The notes beneath the pieces were generated by a model. That model had not been told where the DNA came from. It ran no database searches and saw nothing but the letters and a program-made list of their open reading frames with translations. Made by a program: the position numbers and the translations under genes. This document shows positions 35,679 through 47,107 of a stretch of DNA of 64,000 nucleotides, in pieces. This DNA comes from Auriscalpium vulgare (lineage: Eukaryota; Basidiomycota; Agaricomycetes; Russulales; Auriscalpiaceae), in the NCBI GenBank assembly GCA_019915015.1, contig JAHBBC010000034.1, forward strand, positions 1-64,000, read 5' to 3'. Numbering within the stretch: the first letter of the stretch is position 1; every line of letters starts with the position of its first letter.

Positions 35679-35746
35679 GCCGAATCGAAAACGAAAGGCG
35701 TTTGAAAACGAAACGGAAACGAAAACGGTCTACTCTGAGCTCCCCT
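35679..35746 (-). repeat. right terminal inverted repeat
   Basis: Reverse complement of the left repeat, 68 of 68 bases. It is followed directly by the AAT target copy at 35747-35749 and the resumed Helitron reading frame. Confidence 0.92.
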
Positions 35747-35747
35747 A

Positions 35748-37463
35748 ATGTATAGCACAACTGAGTTGGCAGATCTTGACGTCTGCGGTACTTGTAGTTC
35801 CTCCCTCACCAGCGGTCGGCAGCCGGTCGATTCCATTGCAAATTACCAGTATTACGGGCACGAAAGGTTGCCTTCGGATATTCGTGATATGTTCAGAAGG
35901 GCTACCGCCCATGAGTTGCAACTTGTGTCGTGCTGTCGAGCTACACAGATTTCGTACATTTGCCCCGCAGCTAAAGGCGGACATCCAGGTGCTCCTCAGA
36001 AATATACAAAGGGAAACGTGGCTATTATTCCTCAGGATGCAGCCCAGATGACAAAGTTGCTTCCTCCGACCGCCGATGATATGCAATATTCTATGTGTGT
36101 AATGTTCATTGGCGGGCAAGAGCCTACAGCCGAGACGATAAAGAAGTTTCATCCCGTGATTGTCTCGAAAAATAGGGTAGAAAAAATGGCAAAATTCCTG
36201 ATCGCCAATAATAAGAATTACATGGATATGGGAATGAAATTTAGCTCTACGAATCTGAGCGACCTGTGTGACACGCCTTATTTCAGTGGCGACACAGGCG
36301 TTACAAAGGCAGTGGAAATTCAGCACGTACCCAGAAGGCAGGATGTTGCATCTGCGACCAATTCGTCTTACGCAGAGGATGGTGCCGGATTGACGTACGA
36401 GGCGGAAGACCTTTTGATGGAGACTGTTGGGTACACAAGTGTGAATGAGAGCGCGGCGACAAAATCACAAGAAAAGTCTAGAGCTCTCGAATGGTGCCTG
36501 GATCACAAACCGTACTTAGCTGTGCGAGGAGGGTCAACGTTGTTCCCAGACCGCGATCCGCGAATGCTATCTTTCGTGTTCCCTCACTTGGATCCGTACG
36601 GGTACGGGGGCTTTTATAATCCACTGCGCATGGGTGACCAGGCTATTTCGTTCGAGCGACAATTGCGCAATATGCTCTTGCGGTTCGACGGTCCGTTTGC
36701 TGAGGATGCGAATTTTGCGTACGTCGCTTGGAACATTATTCAGAAGGCGGCAAATTACACCGCTATGCAGTTCAGCATCAAAGAGAGAACTTCTGAAGCA
36801 CTTGTTGATGAATTAATTGCGTCAGCAGATGTTTTCAAGGAGATGAATGCAAAGTGGGCTGCTAATCCTGACGCTGTTGCTAGTACTAAGCAAGAAAAGA
36901 GGGCTATGAGCGTCTTGAACAAAATCAAGGTATTGTCGAGAAGCCTGCGAGGTTCCAGTGGCTATAAATTACGATTGAGGAACGAAATAAGAGCGCTGCT
37001 GAAGACGCACGGTTGTCCAGCACTCTACGTCACAGTGACTCCTGCCGATTTGTACCATAAACTGCTACATGTTCTGGCCGGTGGAGAAGCGGATAATTTT
37101 CCTTTGTTGACCTCTTTCGAGCGAGCACGTCAAGTTGCTGATAACCCGGGAGCTGCAGCTGTGTTCTTCGATATTATGATGCGCGCCTTCATAGAGAAGG
37201 TCCTACGATACGGCGACAAGCGGCCGGGTTTGTTCGGTAATTGTCAGGCTTACTATGGGACTGTCGAGGCTCAAGGACGAGGCACTCTTCATTGCCACAT
37301 GTTGATTTGGATTCAAGGTTATTACTCACCGCAGTTTGTTCGACAGCGTCTTGAGGGAGACCCTGCTTTTAAAAACCGAGTTTTCGCTTGGTTAGAGTCA
37401 ATCATTCATTGCCACTTGCCTGGGATGGATTGTGCGATGGACGGCGATCCGGCTTTCATTTGA
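35748..37463 (+). CDS. Helitron Rep-helicase gene, central part with HUH endonuclease motif
   Basis: This continues the reading frame interrupted by the Harbinger element, beginning MYSTTELADLDVCGTCS. It contains the Helitron-like N domain: ARCPHL-type region FVFPHLDPYGYGGFYNP, then CPALYVTVTPADLYHKL and GTLHCHMLIWIQG, with the metal-binding His-x-His at 37290-37298. The frame ends at a TGA at 37461-37463. The next 1,150 residues are one base out of register, with the shift at about 37,450 (GATCC|GGC). Rep nicks and joins DNA ends during rolling-circle transposition. The gene is otherwise full length, so a base-call error cannot be excluded. Confidence 0.85.
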   Translation: MYSTTELADLDVCGTCSSSLTSGRQPVDSIANYQYYGHERLPSDIRDMFRRATAHELQLVSCCRATQISYICPAAKGGHPGAPQKYTKGNVAIIPQDAAQMTKLLPPTADDMQYSMCVMFIGGQEPTAETIKKFHPVIVSKNRVEKMAKFLIANNKNYMDMGMKFSSTNLSDLCDTPYFSGDTGVTKAVEIQHVPRRQDVASATNSSYAEDGAGLTYEAEDLLMETVGYTSVNESAATKSQEKSRALEWCLDHKPYLAVRGGSTLFPDRDPRMLSFVFPHLDPYGYGGFYNPLRMGDQAISFERQLRNMLLRFDGPFAEDANFAYVAWNIIQKAANYTAMQFSIKERTSEALVDELIASADVFKEMNAKWAANPDAVASTKQEKRAMSVLNKIKVLSRSLRGSSGYKLRLRNEIRALLKTHGCPALYVTVTPADLYHKLLHVLAGGEADNFPLLTSFERARQVADNPGAAAVFFDIMMRAFIEKVLRYGDKRPGLFGNCQAYYGTVEAQGRGTLHCHMLIWIQGYYSPQFVRQRLEGDPAFKNRVFAWLESIIHCHLPGMDCAMDGDPAFI

Positions 37464-40400
37464 AGCCTGCGTACACTACCAACCTTGACCCGCGAGCGTT
37501 GGATTCGCCGCTGCTAACGGACGACATGACTCACGCAGAACGGATAGCATTTGAACATAATTTCCAGCTTTTTGTCCGGGATCTTGCCATAGCCTGTAAC
37601 TGGCATGAGCACCGTGACACGTGTTTCAAATATTTGAAGCCGGGGGAGCCTAGAAATAGTTCGAACTGCCGGATGCGAGTGACGGGTGATGTACGATCAC
37701 TTACGGAATTAGATCCTGAGACGTCGGCCATTCTGCTGAAGCGGTTGCATCCCTGGATCAACAATTATAACGATGTGGTGATGTTTCTTCTTAAATGTAA
37801 CATGGACATCAAGTTTGTAGGCTCGGGTGAAGCTGCAAAGGCGTTGGTATACTATGTCACAGACTATATCACGAAGGCGACACTGGCCACTCACCACGGT
37901 TTAGATGCAATATGCGCTGCTATAGAAAAGGCGAATATTGCTCGAGGTGCCGATTCCGATGCGTCTGCTCATTCCTTTAAGAAGAGCGTCATGCTGAAGG
38001 TAGTCAATGCCATCATGGCTCGTCAGGAATTGTCGCATGCACAAGTGATGAGTTACCTTGTCGGAGGAGGAGATCATTATACGAGCCATAAGTTTCGTGC
38101 GCTGATGTGGGGACCGCTTGATCGCTATATCAGGGAGCAAGGGCGCGATATTCGAGAGGTTCCTGCTGACGGTGACGCCACAATTGACGAGGAGGTGGTG
38201 CCCATACCCAGCGATTCAGTAGACGAAGTGGAACGCGAGACGGACGAAGAGAGTGATGAGGAAGGCAGGCGAGTAGTTCTCACCGTCCGAAAGAGAAAGG
38301 TGGTCGCCACTAGCTTTCTTCTTGACTATCGTTTGCGAGCAGAAGAATTCGGAGAATTGTCACCATGGGAGCATTGCGCATGTGTGGAACGTTTGACGAA
38401 AGTACGGGAGCAAGCGAGAATTGGGAACCTTGAACGTGAAGACAAGGTCACCTTGGCGGCGCCTAGAGTGCCATACTTGGACGAGACGCACCCGCTGTTT
38501 TCAACACATTTGTGTCGCCTGCGTTCTTCGATCTATGTGCCCGTAGTACTTGGACCAACTTTGCCTCGAAGTGATCGAACGGAGGAAGAAAGGGAGCTGT
38601 GGTGTCGCGCGATGCTCATTTTATTCAAGCCTTGGCGGAGCCTGAGTGATCTAAAAGATGCTTCTGAGCTGTGGAGCGACGCATATGGCCGGTACGAATT
38701 TCCTGCGCACTTGGCTAAAATAATCAAGAACATTAATGTCGAGCATGAATGTTGCGACGCGCGAGACAAATATGACGCTGAAAGGCGTGCCGGTCGCGCT
38801 GTGGATTCGCTGGTTAACGCACCGGTGGTGGAGTACGCCGGAGGTAATACGGACCTGGAGTTCGCGGAGATGCTGGAGGACAGTGCTCTCGATACTTATT
38901 TTGTGCAGACTGCTCTCGGAGACGATCCGAGCGACCGCGTGCAGCCTGTAGAGACAGCTTCGAAGCGAGTTGATCGTAAGGAAGAGATTCTACGGGAAAA
39001 CCTTCGTGCTTTAGATAGGGCAGGTTTCTTTGGTTCTGACCGGACATCCGCTACCGTTGGGAGTGCAGTTATGGGGGAGGTAAAGCAGACTGAAATAAGT
39101 GCTCACGAAAAGGCAATGGCAGACCAAAAAAAACAAAGACGCCCACAGATTCGCCCCCGTCCGCCGCCGAAGCACAACAATAATTCTGTCTCACGAGATC
39201 CACAAACCAGAGTAGCCGTGCTAGGTGATAGAGTGGGTCAGTCGGCGGAGTCTGGACCCTCAGCTCAAACCGACTCACAGACATTTGAGGCGGTCCTTGA
39301 GGATTACAACATCCGCGACAATCCAGAACAGGAACGAGCTCTTCGAATTGTAGCCGAGCACGCTATACTTCGGAGTCCGGAGCAACTTTTGATGTATATT
39401 TCGGGTGTCGGAGGCACGGGGAAAAGTCACGTTATTTCTGCTATAGCTGATTTCTTTTCGAGAATCGCGAGGCCTAAAGAGTTGTTAGTCAGTGCTCCGA
39501 CAGGAATTGCGGCGGTTCTCATTCAGGGTTTTACGATCCACGCGCTTACTTTTTTGCCTAAAACTAAAAATACCTTTACGGCCCAGCAGAGCACTTTGGA
39601 AGAGATTTGGAAAGACGTCGATTACTTGATATTGGACGAGGTGTCCATGATGTCCGCTTCTTTGTTGGGACAGGTCTCTGCAAGAATGCAACAAGCTAAA
39701 GGGGAACAGCATAAAGACGAACCATTTGGCGGAGTCAATGTTATTTTCACTGGAGATTTGGGCCAGTTGCCCCCAGTTGCGGCCAAGGCTTTCTTTGACC
39801 AGAGTTTGGTGAAGCACATCGACATTAACCAAGGACAAAGTCAAACGGGCCAAGAAGCACTACGCGGGGCTGCTTTGTGGCGACAAGTGAGCACTGTAGT
39901 GACCTTGAAGAAGAACATGCGGCAGGCAGCAGACGCACCATATGCTGATCTGGTGCAACGCGTGCGATTGGGTCGAGGTACCACCCGCCGGCTGCCGGGC
40001 TCTACTGAAAGGACTGATTACGAACGCCTGAACAGCCGACTTTTGAACGTATTAGCTCGAACCGCACCGGATGAGATGAAATCTTTCAGAGATGCCCCCA
40101 TTCTTGTCGCTGATCGACAAAGCCGAGACTCGTACAATACACGAATTGCGAGGCAAGCGTCTACTAGACTAGGAAAAGAGCTTCAATTCTATTATGCGCG
40201 AGACAAGCAAGTGAAAGGATCACTCACGCCTCGTATGCGGGAACGTCTTCGACGGGTGAGGTCTAACGTGACAGACGACCTGCTCGGGTCGCTTCCGTGT
40301 TTTGAAGGCATGCGCGTGATGATAACAGAGAACTTGTCTATGACGCATGGCATTGTCAATGGCTCGGAGGGTACCGTGGTGAAAATGATCTACAAAGAAA

Positions 40401-40900
40401 ACGCGTTGAATGAGCGAATTGCTACCTGTGCTTATGTGCATATTGCTGACTGTGGCATGAACTTAGAGGGACTTCCCAAGGATGTCGTTCCTATTTTTGC
40501 CTCGAAGACCGTTTTCGAGTTTGAAGGCCATCGTATACGTCGGCAGCAGCTGCCCCTCTTACCCGCGTACGCGTACACGGATTACAAAAGCCAAGGGCGG
40601 TCGTTAAATAAGGTGATTGTCGACCTGGCGTCGTGCAAAACTATTCATGCCCGCTATGTCATGCTTTCTCGAGTGCGCACCTTGAGCGGTTTGGTCATTT
40701 TGCACGGTTTCCCCCCGGCTATTATCTCCACAGGGTTGCCGTCTGATTTCGCTGCCGAGTTCGCTAGGCTTGAGGAGCTGGAATCACAGACTCTGAGTCG
40801 GTATAACAACCGCACTAGGAGAATTGTACTAACTGGTGAGATCCAGCTACGTAGTAACTCAGGGCATTCCATAGATCCGAGTGCAGGTCGTGGTCGTTGA
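37450..40900 (+). CDS. Helitron Rep-helicase gene, 3' part: Rep tyrosines and PIF1-like helicase
   Basis: After the shift near 37,450 the frame reads GFHLKPAYTTNLDPRAL and is open to 40900. The Rep catalytic tyrosines lie in VYYVTDYITK near 37,846-37,875, preceded by INNYNDVVMFLLKCNMDIKF. A charged linker follows (residues rich in Asp/Glu, Lys/Arg). The SF1 helicase domain then has Walker A GVGGTGKSH at 39404-39430, Walker B ILDEVSMM near 39,632, QLPPVA, and the C-terminal YTDYKSQGRSLNKVIVDL. These define a Helitron RepHel protein of PIF1-like type. No stop breaks about 1,150 residues, so this part looks young. Confidence 0.93.
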
Positions 40901-41637
40901 TGCGTTACGTAGACGCCGGGCCGGCTTGCGCCTCGCGTCTCGCTCTTCCCATCCCGACGGGCGTGTTGCGTTTACTATGTTTTACTCACCGCTCTTACTG
41001 ACTCTTTCCTTCGCCAATAGGTATTTCTGACTTGAACGAGAACTTCCAATGGTGCCACGGTGTGCTGCCCGCTTTCATATTCCCCGGTAAGACTGATGCT
41101 GTGTAGAACTTGCGGTGGGCCCATGGCAGACCCGATTTGCTCGTGTCAAGGTGCGTGCCAGCGTGCAATGCCGCCGTTGAAACCTGCTCACCTGTTGTTG
41201 GGGCACTCGCTTAGATTCCCCTGCTGGGAGCAATCTTAAGATGGCGGTGGGGCTCGCTGCTGGCTCCAGGAGCTTGCCTGTCGGAGGCGTCATGAGCAAG
41301 TCTGACAGGAACGCCTCGAGGGGCTGAGAGGGTGCGCAGGCGAGCAGTAGGCCGAATCAGTCGTGCTCTTTGCGCGGGTCAAGGTGCGTATCAACATGCA
41401 GTGCCGCTGTCGAACCCTGCTCACTTTTGTCCTGCTCACTTTTGTTCGTGTAATCGCGTAGATTCTCCTGCTGGAAGCATCCATTTTGTCGGACCGAAGG
41501 TACGCAAAAATACTACACCGAGGCGGGATGAGCGTGGGAACTGCGACTCTCCACCCTGTAATCTGAGTTTGCCCCTGTACTTGGCCCTTCCCTTTCGCGT
41601 TCACCCCTCTGCGTGTTCGCTCACTGCTTCTTACATC
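40901..41637. other. Helitron 3' flank with two exon-like repeats
   Basis: Two similar segments, about 41,140-41,235 and 41,375-41,475, each show TCAAG|GTGCGT... followed by ..TAG|ATTC(C/T)CCTGCTGG. They look like duplicated donor-acceptor pairs with short exons. No continuous protein could be assembled. A Helitron 3' hairpin with CTRR end was not identified. Confidence 0.35.
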
Positions 41638-42507
41638 ATGCTCAAGAGAACCCATTCACCAGATGTTTTCTCGCGAACCGTTTGAAGTCGAGGGCGCGAG
41701 GAGAATTGCTCTTGTTCTGAAGGTGCGAGCATTTATTTGAAGCAGATTGTCTCTGATATATCTTAGATTATCTCACACCTGTGTTGTCGAGCGGTGGTCC
41801 GTTGTCTGTTACCTGGCGTGTCTGTCGACGCTGTGGTGGGCATGAATAAACTACTGAGTAATTCTTACTGACCCTGTGTCTAGGTGTCGCGCGGAGTTCA
41901 GTTCTTAGCACTGATAACGACGATTCCACCGGTGCCCGCGCACATGACGCCAACGGCGCGTCGAATGAAGGCGCTGAGGCGAGCGGCGTCGATCTAACAG
42001 CTGAACCTATGATGGGGGACTGCCCTATGATGGGGGACTGCGAAGCGTCGGGTTAGTCTCCACCTGCCTTTGCTCTTTTTTATCTCAATTGCGGCCCAGA
42101 AATTCAATCAAACGGCCAGCTGTCCGTTCATGGTCTTGTCGATCAGCAACCTGAGCCTAACGTGGTGGACTCCGGGCCTTCGGGTTTGTCATCACTTCAT
42201 CTTGCTTGCATTTCTTTAATCTCGGTGCAGAAATTCAACCGGAAGGGTCGATGTTCGGCCATGGCGTCGCCGAACTCTTACCTGGTGAGTTTTGGTTAGG
42301 CGTGAAGTACAGGCTCGTTTAACGTCTTATTCAGCCGAGAGAGACTACCTCGAGGGAAAAGGCAGTATGGCCGCTGTTTTCGACGCTGTGTTTGCTCGGA
42401 AGGCGGAGACCCTCTCGGACTCGGGGCAGTACACTCAGCCACTTTTCCGCTCGCACTCCGATCACGTTGATGGCGAAGAGATTCGGTTTTCTAGAAGAAA
42501 TTTGTAA
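41638..42507 (+). pseudogene. second copy of the Helitron 5' exon array
   Basis: This parallels the exons at 30714-31523. It starts MLKRTHSPDVFSRTV, matching MLKRRPSPDIFSRVV, but then meets TGA where copy 1 has CGA. The following exons remain open with the same phase-1 splice sites: DYLTPVLSSGGP, WRVCRRCG, VARSSVLSTDNDDSTGARAHD (with a tandem MMGDC repeat), QPEPNVVDSGPSG and FGHGVAELLP. The last exon differs (ERDYLEGKGSMAAV ... RFSRRNL) and stops at 42507. It is either the head of a second, truncated Helitron or a related gene. The C-to-T change at the stop fits a CpG transition. Confidence 0.6.
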
Positions 42508-42796
42508 AGGCAAGCATTTTATTTTCATCACTCCGTTGCTTGGATCTGATTCGCTTGACCAGGCGGATGTTCGCGGAACAAACAAGGATGTTACAATCGA
42601 TGGGCTTGTTGAAGAGAGCGCTAGCGAAGAGGACGGTGACTAGGCGTATGAGGGCAAGATGGCACGCAGCAAGAGTGGTTTGAGCATTCGCAGCCGTGCT
42701 CACGAGGATGGTGGGACTCCCATCCTGATTATCTGAGGTCGGTAGCGGAAATCGTAGTTGAGTTCTGTATCACATAATTGTAGCTGTATGTGGCAT
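42508..42796. other. spacer after the Helitron module
   Basis: About 290 bp with short AT-rich tracts near 42,740-42,800. No gene seen. The right Helitron border may lie here but is not demonstrable. Confidence 0.3.
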
Positions 42797-43416
42797 CTAT
42801 AGACCGTCAGGACCTCCATGCTTCGTACATCCGGTATACGTTTTCCCTTCCCCACGAGTCACAGCGCCTCCATCCCAGACTCGTCTCATCTCGGGCGGGC
42901 GCGGGGTGGAGGGCTCACGTACAGTAATGTCTCGTATAGTGCCCGCCGTGTTCACGCATGACGCGCCCCTGTTTGTCTCTTGGTTCGCGGACGGCCGGCT
43001 CCACATCGTGTGCTGTGCTTGTTGTGGTCGACACGGTACGTGCGGCCCAGTGGGTCGATGCGCCGCTCCCACCCGTTCGGCAGCGGCCCGTACTGGTCCT
43101 CATTCAGGTTGAAGTCGTGGTGCGACGCGTTACTCACGGCGGCGGCCTGCCCCGGCAATGTCGTTCGCGCCCGGGCGGCCGGCGGCGCGTGCCCCTGCTC
43201 GAATTGGGCGCGACGACGGGCGTGGGCATCGCCATGAGGGGCGTGGGCGCGTCCGGCGGCGAGGCGTTCGCGTTGGGGCATGCGCGAGAGCGCGTTGGCC
43301 GAGGCGCCCGTGTTCACGTAGAGCGACGAGAGGTTCGTCGGGACGGCGGCGAGCGCGTTGTCGGAGGACGGCGGGAGAGACAGCGAAGGCCGACACAGGC
43401 CCTTTGCTCTGTCGCG
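42797..43416 (-). pseudogene. fragment of an Rsp5/NEDD4-type E3 ligase with one WW domain
   Basis: Minus strand reads ALAAVPTNLSSLYVNTGAS, RRAQFEQG, and then LPNGWERRIDPLGRTY followed by VDHN, the first half of a WW domain as in fungal Rsp5. The second half, MWSRPSANQETN, lies in another frame, one base out at about 43,015. An aromatic position is Arg (TYRVDHN where TYYVDHN is usual). The HECT and C2 domains are not in the window. WW domains bind PPxY peptides. The isolated exon-sized piece next to a Helitron suggests a captured or duplicated gene fragment. Confidence 0.65.
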
Positions 43417-45294
43417 GGACAGGTGAGCGGGTGCCTGAGGCAGTGAGCGAATGCGTGCGACGTGGCACGCCGGCCATGGCGTGGACACACGTTGACGTGC
43501 GTGACGAGGAGGGGGCATGGCATGCGAGAACAGTGGGCGTGCGAGGAGGTAGGCATTCGAGGAGGGTAGGTGAGCGAGGCGAGGCTCGAGCGACGAGCGC
43601 GAGGACGACTCGGAGAGGAACGTGCGGCGTCGGCGTTAGCATAGCAACGCTGGCTTGGGCCGGTGGGCTTGAGCGGTCAATATGTGGAAGGTCAGGCGAG
43701 GGAGTGGAGAGTCGGCGTGGGCGGCAGGAAATGGTGGGGGAGGCCGCGCAAACAATGCGACAGTGCGCGCGTGCTTGCGTATGGCGCGTGTGCTTGTGCG
43801 TGAACGCTCGCCAGCACGATGTAGCGGGCCGTAATTCTGGAAGCAGTCAATGGACGGGTGAGTGGCAGTTGTGACAGACGAAGCTGGCGACACACCAGAC
43901 ACCTGCGCCTTGGCCTTGAGGAAGACCGCTGGCGTCTGTGTCGACATCCCCACCCGCGCACCGCGCAAATAGGAACTCGTCGGCTACGGCTGCCAGCTGC
44001 AGGAGAAGGAGCGCAGCGCGTTGCATTCCGCGCGAGAGTGTGAGTGTAGCGGCGTGGCAGGCCCGACGCAGCAGGCCAGGTCCGTTGGTTGTGCGTGCGC
44101 CGGCGCTGTGTGTCGGTGAGGTCAGTCAACGGTTTTTCCACGAGCGGGTGCGCCCTGGGAGAGGGATGGGAGAGTGTTTTGCGATGAAGAGAGGAGAAGA
44201 GAGGAGGGGTAGACCACTGCGCTCAGACTTGCCGCGTCTTTGGCGTGGTGGTCTTGAGAGAGAGGCCCGGCGTCGCTCTGACTCAGTTTGTTCACACTCC
44301 TCGTTATCAAATGAACTGATATCAGCTGGCTCGAAAAGCACTCAAGAGCACTCAAGACGGCACCAGAGATTCTCTGCGCGTCAAAGTGCGTACTATGTAG
44401 CATGCCAATTTGAGACATTTCTTTTTCCGTGTGAAACCCAACTTCAGCCTCTTCTTCCTCCTCATCATGTTTTCCGCCTTGCGAGTAAGCAGGACAGGAG
44501 TGCTTCCGTATGAGACACAGCTGCGTATTAAAGACTTCCCTGCGCACCGGTGGGATGCTCAACCAGCATGTCTCCATGCCCCACACCCTACCCCAGCGCT
44601 CTGCTCGACTTACTCGCCACACCCTCCGCCGCGTGCAGATGTCGGGCAAGCTTCTACGCTGAAGCTCTCGAGCTTGGCATCCATCTTGAACGCGGAATCA
44701 CTGCAGAGCGCGGTGCGCAGCTTACGGGCTCGCTCTCCCTCCACGCACTCTACCTCTCGATTCTTATCACGCACGCTCTTAATCATGCTTCTGTCCTCCG
44801 TCATCCTCCCCTCGTCACAGAGACACGCCAAGCGGGCACTCCCGGATACTGTCTATGTGTCTTGTTCCACCCCTACCCGATGGAAGCAAAGAGCTTTATA
44901 GTCAGGCGCTTCATGTTGGCTTCTCGGGAGACCGCTTATGATTTTCTTACATCTTACGACCCATTCTCCCTCATCGGCCGGCGGGTGCCCGAAACTCAGG
45001 CTGAACTGGATACACTGTACCAAGCACCTATCCCTTCGCCGTAGAATGTACTACCTGACAAAGACCGCGGCGCGTCGCGGCTTACAATATTTCCAGACTC
45101 GTACTGCTCGATTTACAGGCTCGGTAGTATAGCGTACAATTGAGTGAGATGGGGTTCAATTACTTCAAGCTTTTAACAAGTTTCCTTTATCCTACGCGAG
45201 CCACGTAATAACACTCTACTTTGCCCACTCTGCAGCGCGTAGGTTACCCAATCCGTCTACTGCGAATCGAGGGGTTGCGCAGGTTCGTCGAAGG
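43417..45294. other. stretch without a supported gene
   Basis: High G+C to about 44,100 gives many open frames on both strands, none conserved to my eye. A Ser/Leu-rich frame around 44,640-44,760 (TLKLSSLASILNAESLQSAV) could be another gene fragment. From about 45,100 the sequence becomes AT-richer, as 3' flank of the gene at 45,295. Confidence 0.3.
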
Positions 45295-46452
45295 TCAATT
45301 GGTGGTTCGTGATGACTGAAGATTGGGTGATCTGTACTTTGCTCCCAGCATTGTTGCGAATGTCAAAATACTGGGATCTCGGTTCAGCTCGCTTTCACTG
45401 CATCGCAAGGAAATACGTACATGTCCACAGTCTTTCGCCTGACAGAGGCGGACCATATGCGTCGGGCTGAGGCGCACTTCAAAGCTTGGTACACCACCGC
45501 TAGTGTGAGTATTTGCGATCTCCACACGGGCTGTTATGTCCACCAAGTCTCCTTTCGAAAAGTTGTTCCAGTTGCAGCGCTCGACACCGCCGCCTGAGAT
45601 GCGTCGTCCGAACGCAATCTTGCTAGTAACACGCCAATCGTTGCCGAGGCTGGCGGTCAGACCGGTAGGGTCGTCGGAGGGATGCAGAACAGATGGTGCG
45701 TTTTCACCGTTGGCATGAATCTAAGGAATGTTAGCCTTGCATGTCGCAAAGCGAGCCAAGCTGACCTTGGTGAATACTCGTCTCTCAAACGTGAGCAGCT
45801 CCTCGGTCATCTTGTTAGAGCGGCTCGCGGCGTCGGCGTCCGAATTGGAGAGAAGAGAACGCAAGATCATTGTTCTCACGTTGTCGTATACTTGGTATTG
45901 CGCTAGAAGCAAATCCGGTCTGGCTCCGCCTTCCAGGCGAATGAACTGTGAAGCTTTGTAGGCGCGCGATGTGTCACTTCGAATGATCATGAGCGCAAGA
46001 CGGAATAAACGCTTGAGGAAACATACCCTTTCCAGTTGCCCAAAGTATTGACGATGAAATCGCCCAGAAAACCTTGCATGCGGAAGCTGACCTCAAGAAG
46101 GCTTTGCGAAGGGTGGATGTAGTTGGCGACCGAGTTGTGAAGGAGCAAGAAGCGTCGGCCGGCATCTCGTCCGCGTGGGTCGCTCTTCACAAAGGCCCAG
46201 TCGCAGATGCCGTCGTAGGTTACCGGCACGAGCATGTGGAATTCGTTGGGCGTCGGGTCGATGGTAAGCTTTCCGAGTCCAATAGGCCATTGATCGCGAA
46301 GGAGACCTTTCTCCACGGATACTGCATGGATTTGAGTATCTGTTACAAAATGAGAAGAAAAGCTCACCATAAATATACGCCATTTGTACACAAGTGGGCG
46401 TCGGAAACGAATGCAGACTATTCGCGGCGCGTGCGTTGGTATATATATGCAT
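45295..46452 (-). CDS. unknown family protein 1 (four exons)
   Basis: Minus-strand exons 46452-46368, 46339-46027, 45976-45766 and 45720-45295 join in frame. Landmarks are MAYIY at the first junction, LLEVSFRMQGFLGDFIVN and LGNWKG at the end of exon 2, YKASQFIRLEGG in exon 3, then ELLTFERRVFTK and a C-terminal domain with GNDWRV and GDLVDITARVEI. The gene is homologous exon by exon to those at 56737-55498 and 57922-56870 (compare FLRKIEMDALGNWDE and FRRKLFTKV), with the same intron positions and phases. I do not recognise the family. It has no signal peptide or membrane segment. The start ATG is uncertain: MHIYTNAR or the later MAYIY. This is the only copy without a visible break. Confidence 0.62.
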
Positions 46453-46587
46453 CGTAAATGCATTCACCGGTGCCCTGAAACGTGCCCGAGCTTGCGAGCA
46501 TCTAGGCCAGCCCTTTCTCTACTTCATAAAGCTCATCTGACCTTGGACATTTACCTTTTCCTGCCGCTACTGCGTGTCCGGTGATGT

Positions 46588-46963
46588 TGACGTCGGCGGG
46601 ACAAGACGGCTGCTAAAAATTGCGGTCAGGCCCCCGTAAATGCGTTCCTACTCAGAAGCGGATGTGACGCACATGAGATAGATTATCGTCATATCCCTTT
46701 GAGGAGAGGCGGATGGCAGAGAGCATTTGAAACGGGGTTCTTGTGATTCGCTCGCTAGCTGTTGAATTTGAGTGCGACGTCGGCGGGACAAGGCGGCTGC
46801 TAAAAATCGCGGTCAGGCCCCCACAAATGTGTTCTTACTCAGAGGCGGATGTTGCGCAAATGACATGGATAGTCGTCATGTCCCTATGAGGAGGGCGGAT
46901 GAGGAGGGCCATGTGAAACAGGGTTCCTGTGATTCGCTTGCTGACTGTCGACTTTGAGTGCGC
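46588..46963. repeat. imperfect tandem duplication, unit ~187 bp
   Basis: Two head-to-tail copies begin at CGTCGGCGGGACAAG (46,591 and 46,778), both followed by GGCTGCTAAAAAT and GCGGTCAGGCCCCC. They end before the gene at 47,108. Copies differ by scattered substitutions and short indels. Not coding. Confidence 0.8.
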
Positions 46964-47107
46964 TGCCCACATCCCGCTGCCTTTCTGCTCGATGCACTCT
47001 AAACTAGAAATCAGTACGCACCTTCGCTGCGGTGACGGGCCTACACCATTGGTGCGTCGCTACGATGCGCCGGTTATTCCTATACTAACAAGTGTAATCA
47101 GGTCGCC

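Larger units (their letters stand above)
32412..35746 (+). mobile_element. PIF/Harbinger-like DNA transposon nested in the Helitron gene
   Basis: A 3,335 bp element is bounded by 68 bp perfect terminal inverted repeats that begin AGGGGAGCTCAGAGTAGACC. It is flanked by AAT at 32409-32411 and 35747-35749, giving a 3 bp target duplication typical of PIF/Harbinger elements. A reading with TA duplication is also possible because of local symmetry. It holds a decayed DDE transposase. Perfect inverted repeats mean the insertion is recent, although the transposase is broken, which suggests mobilisation in trans. Confidence 0.88.
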
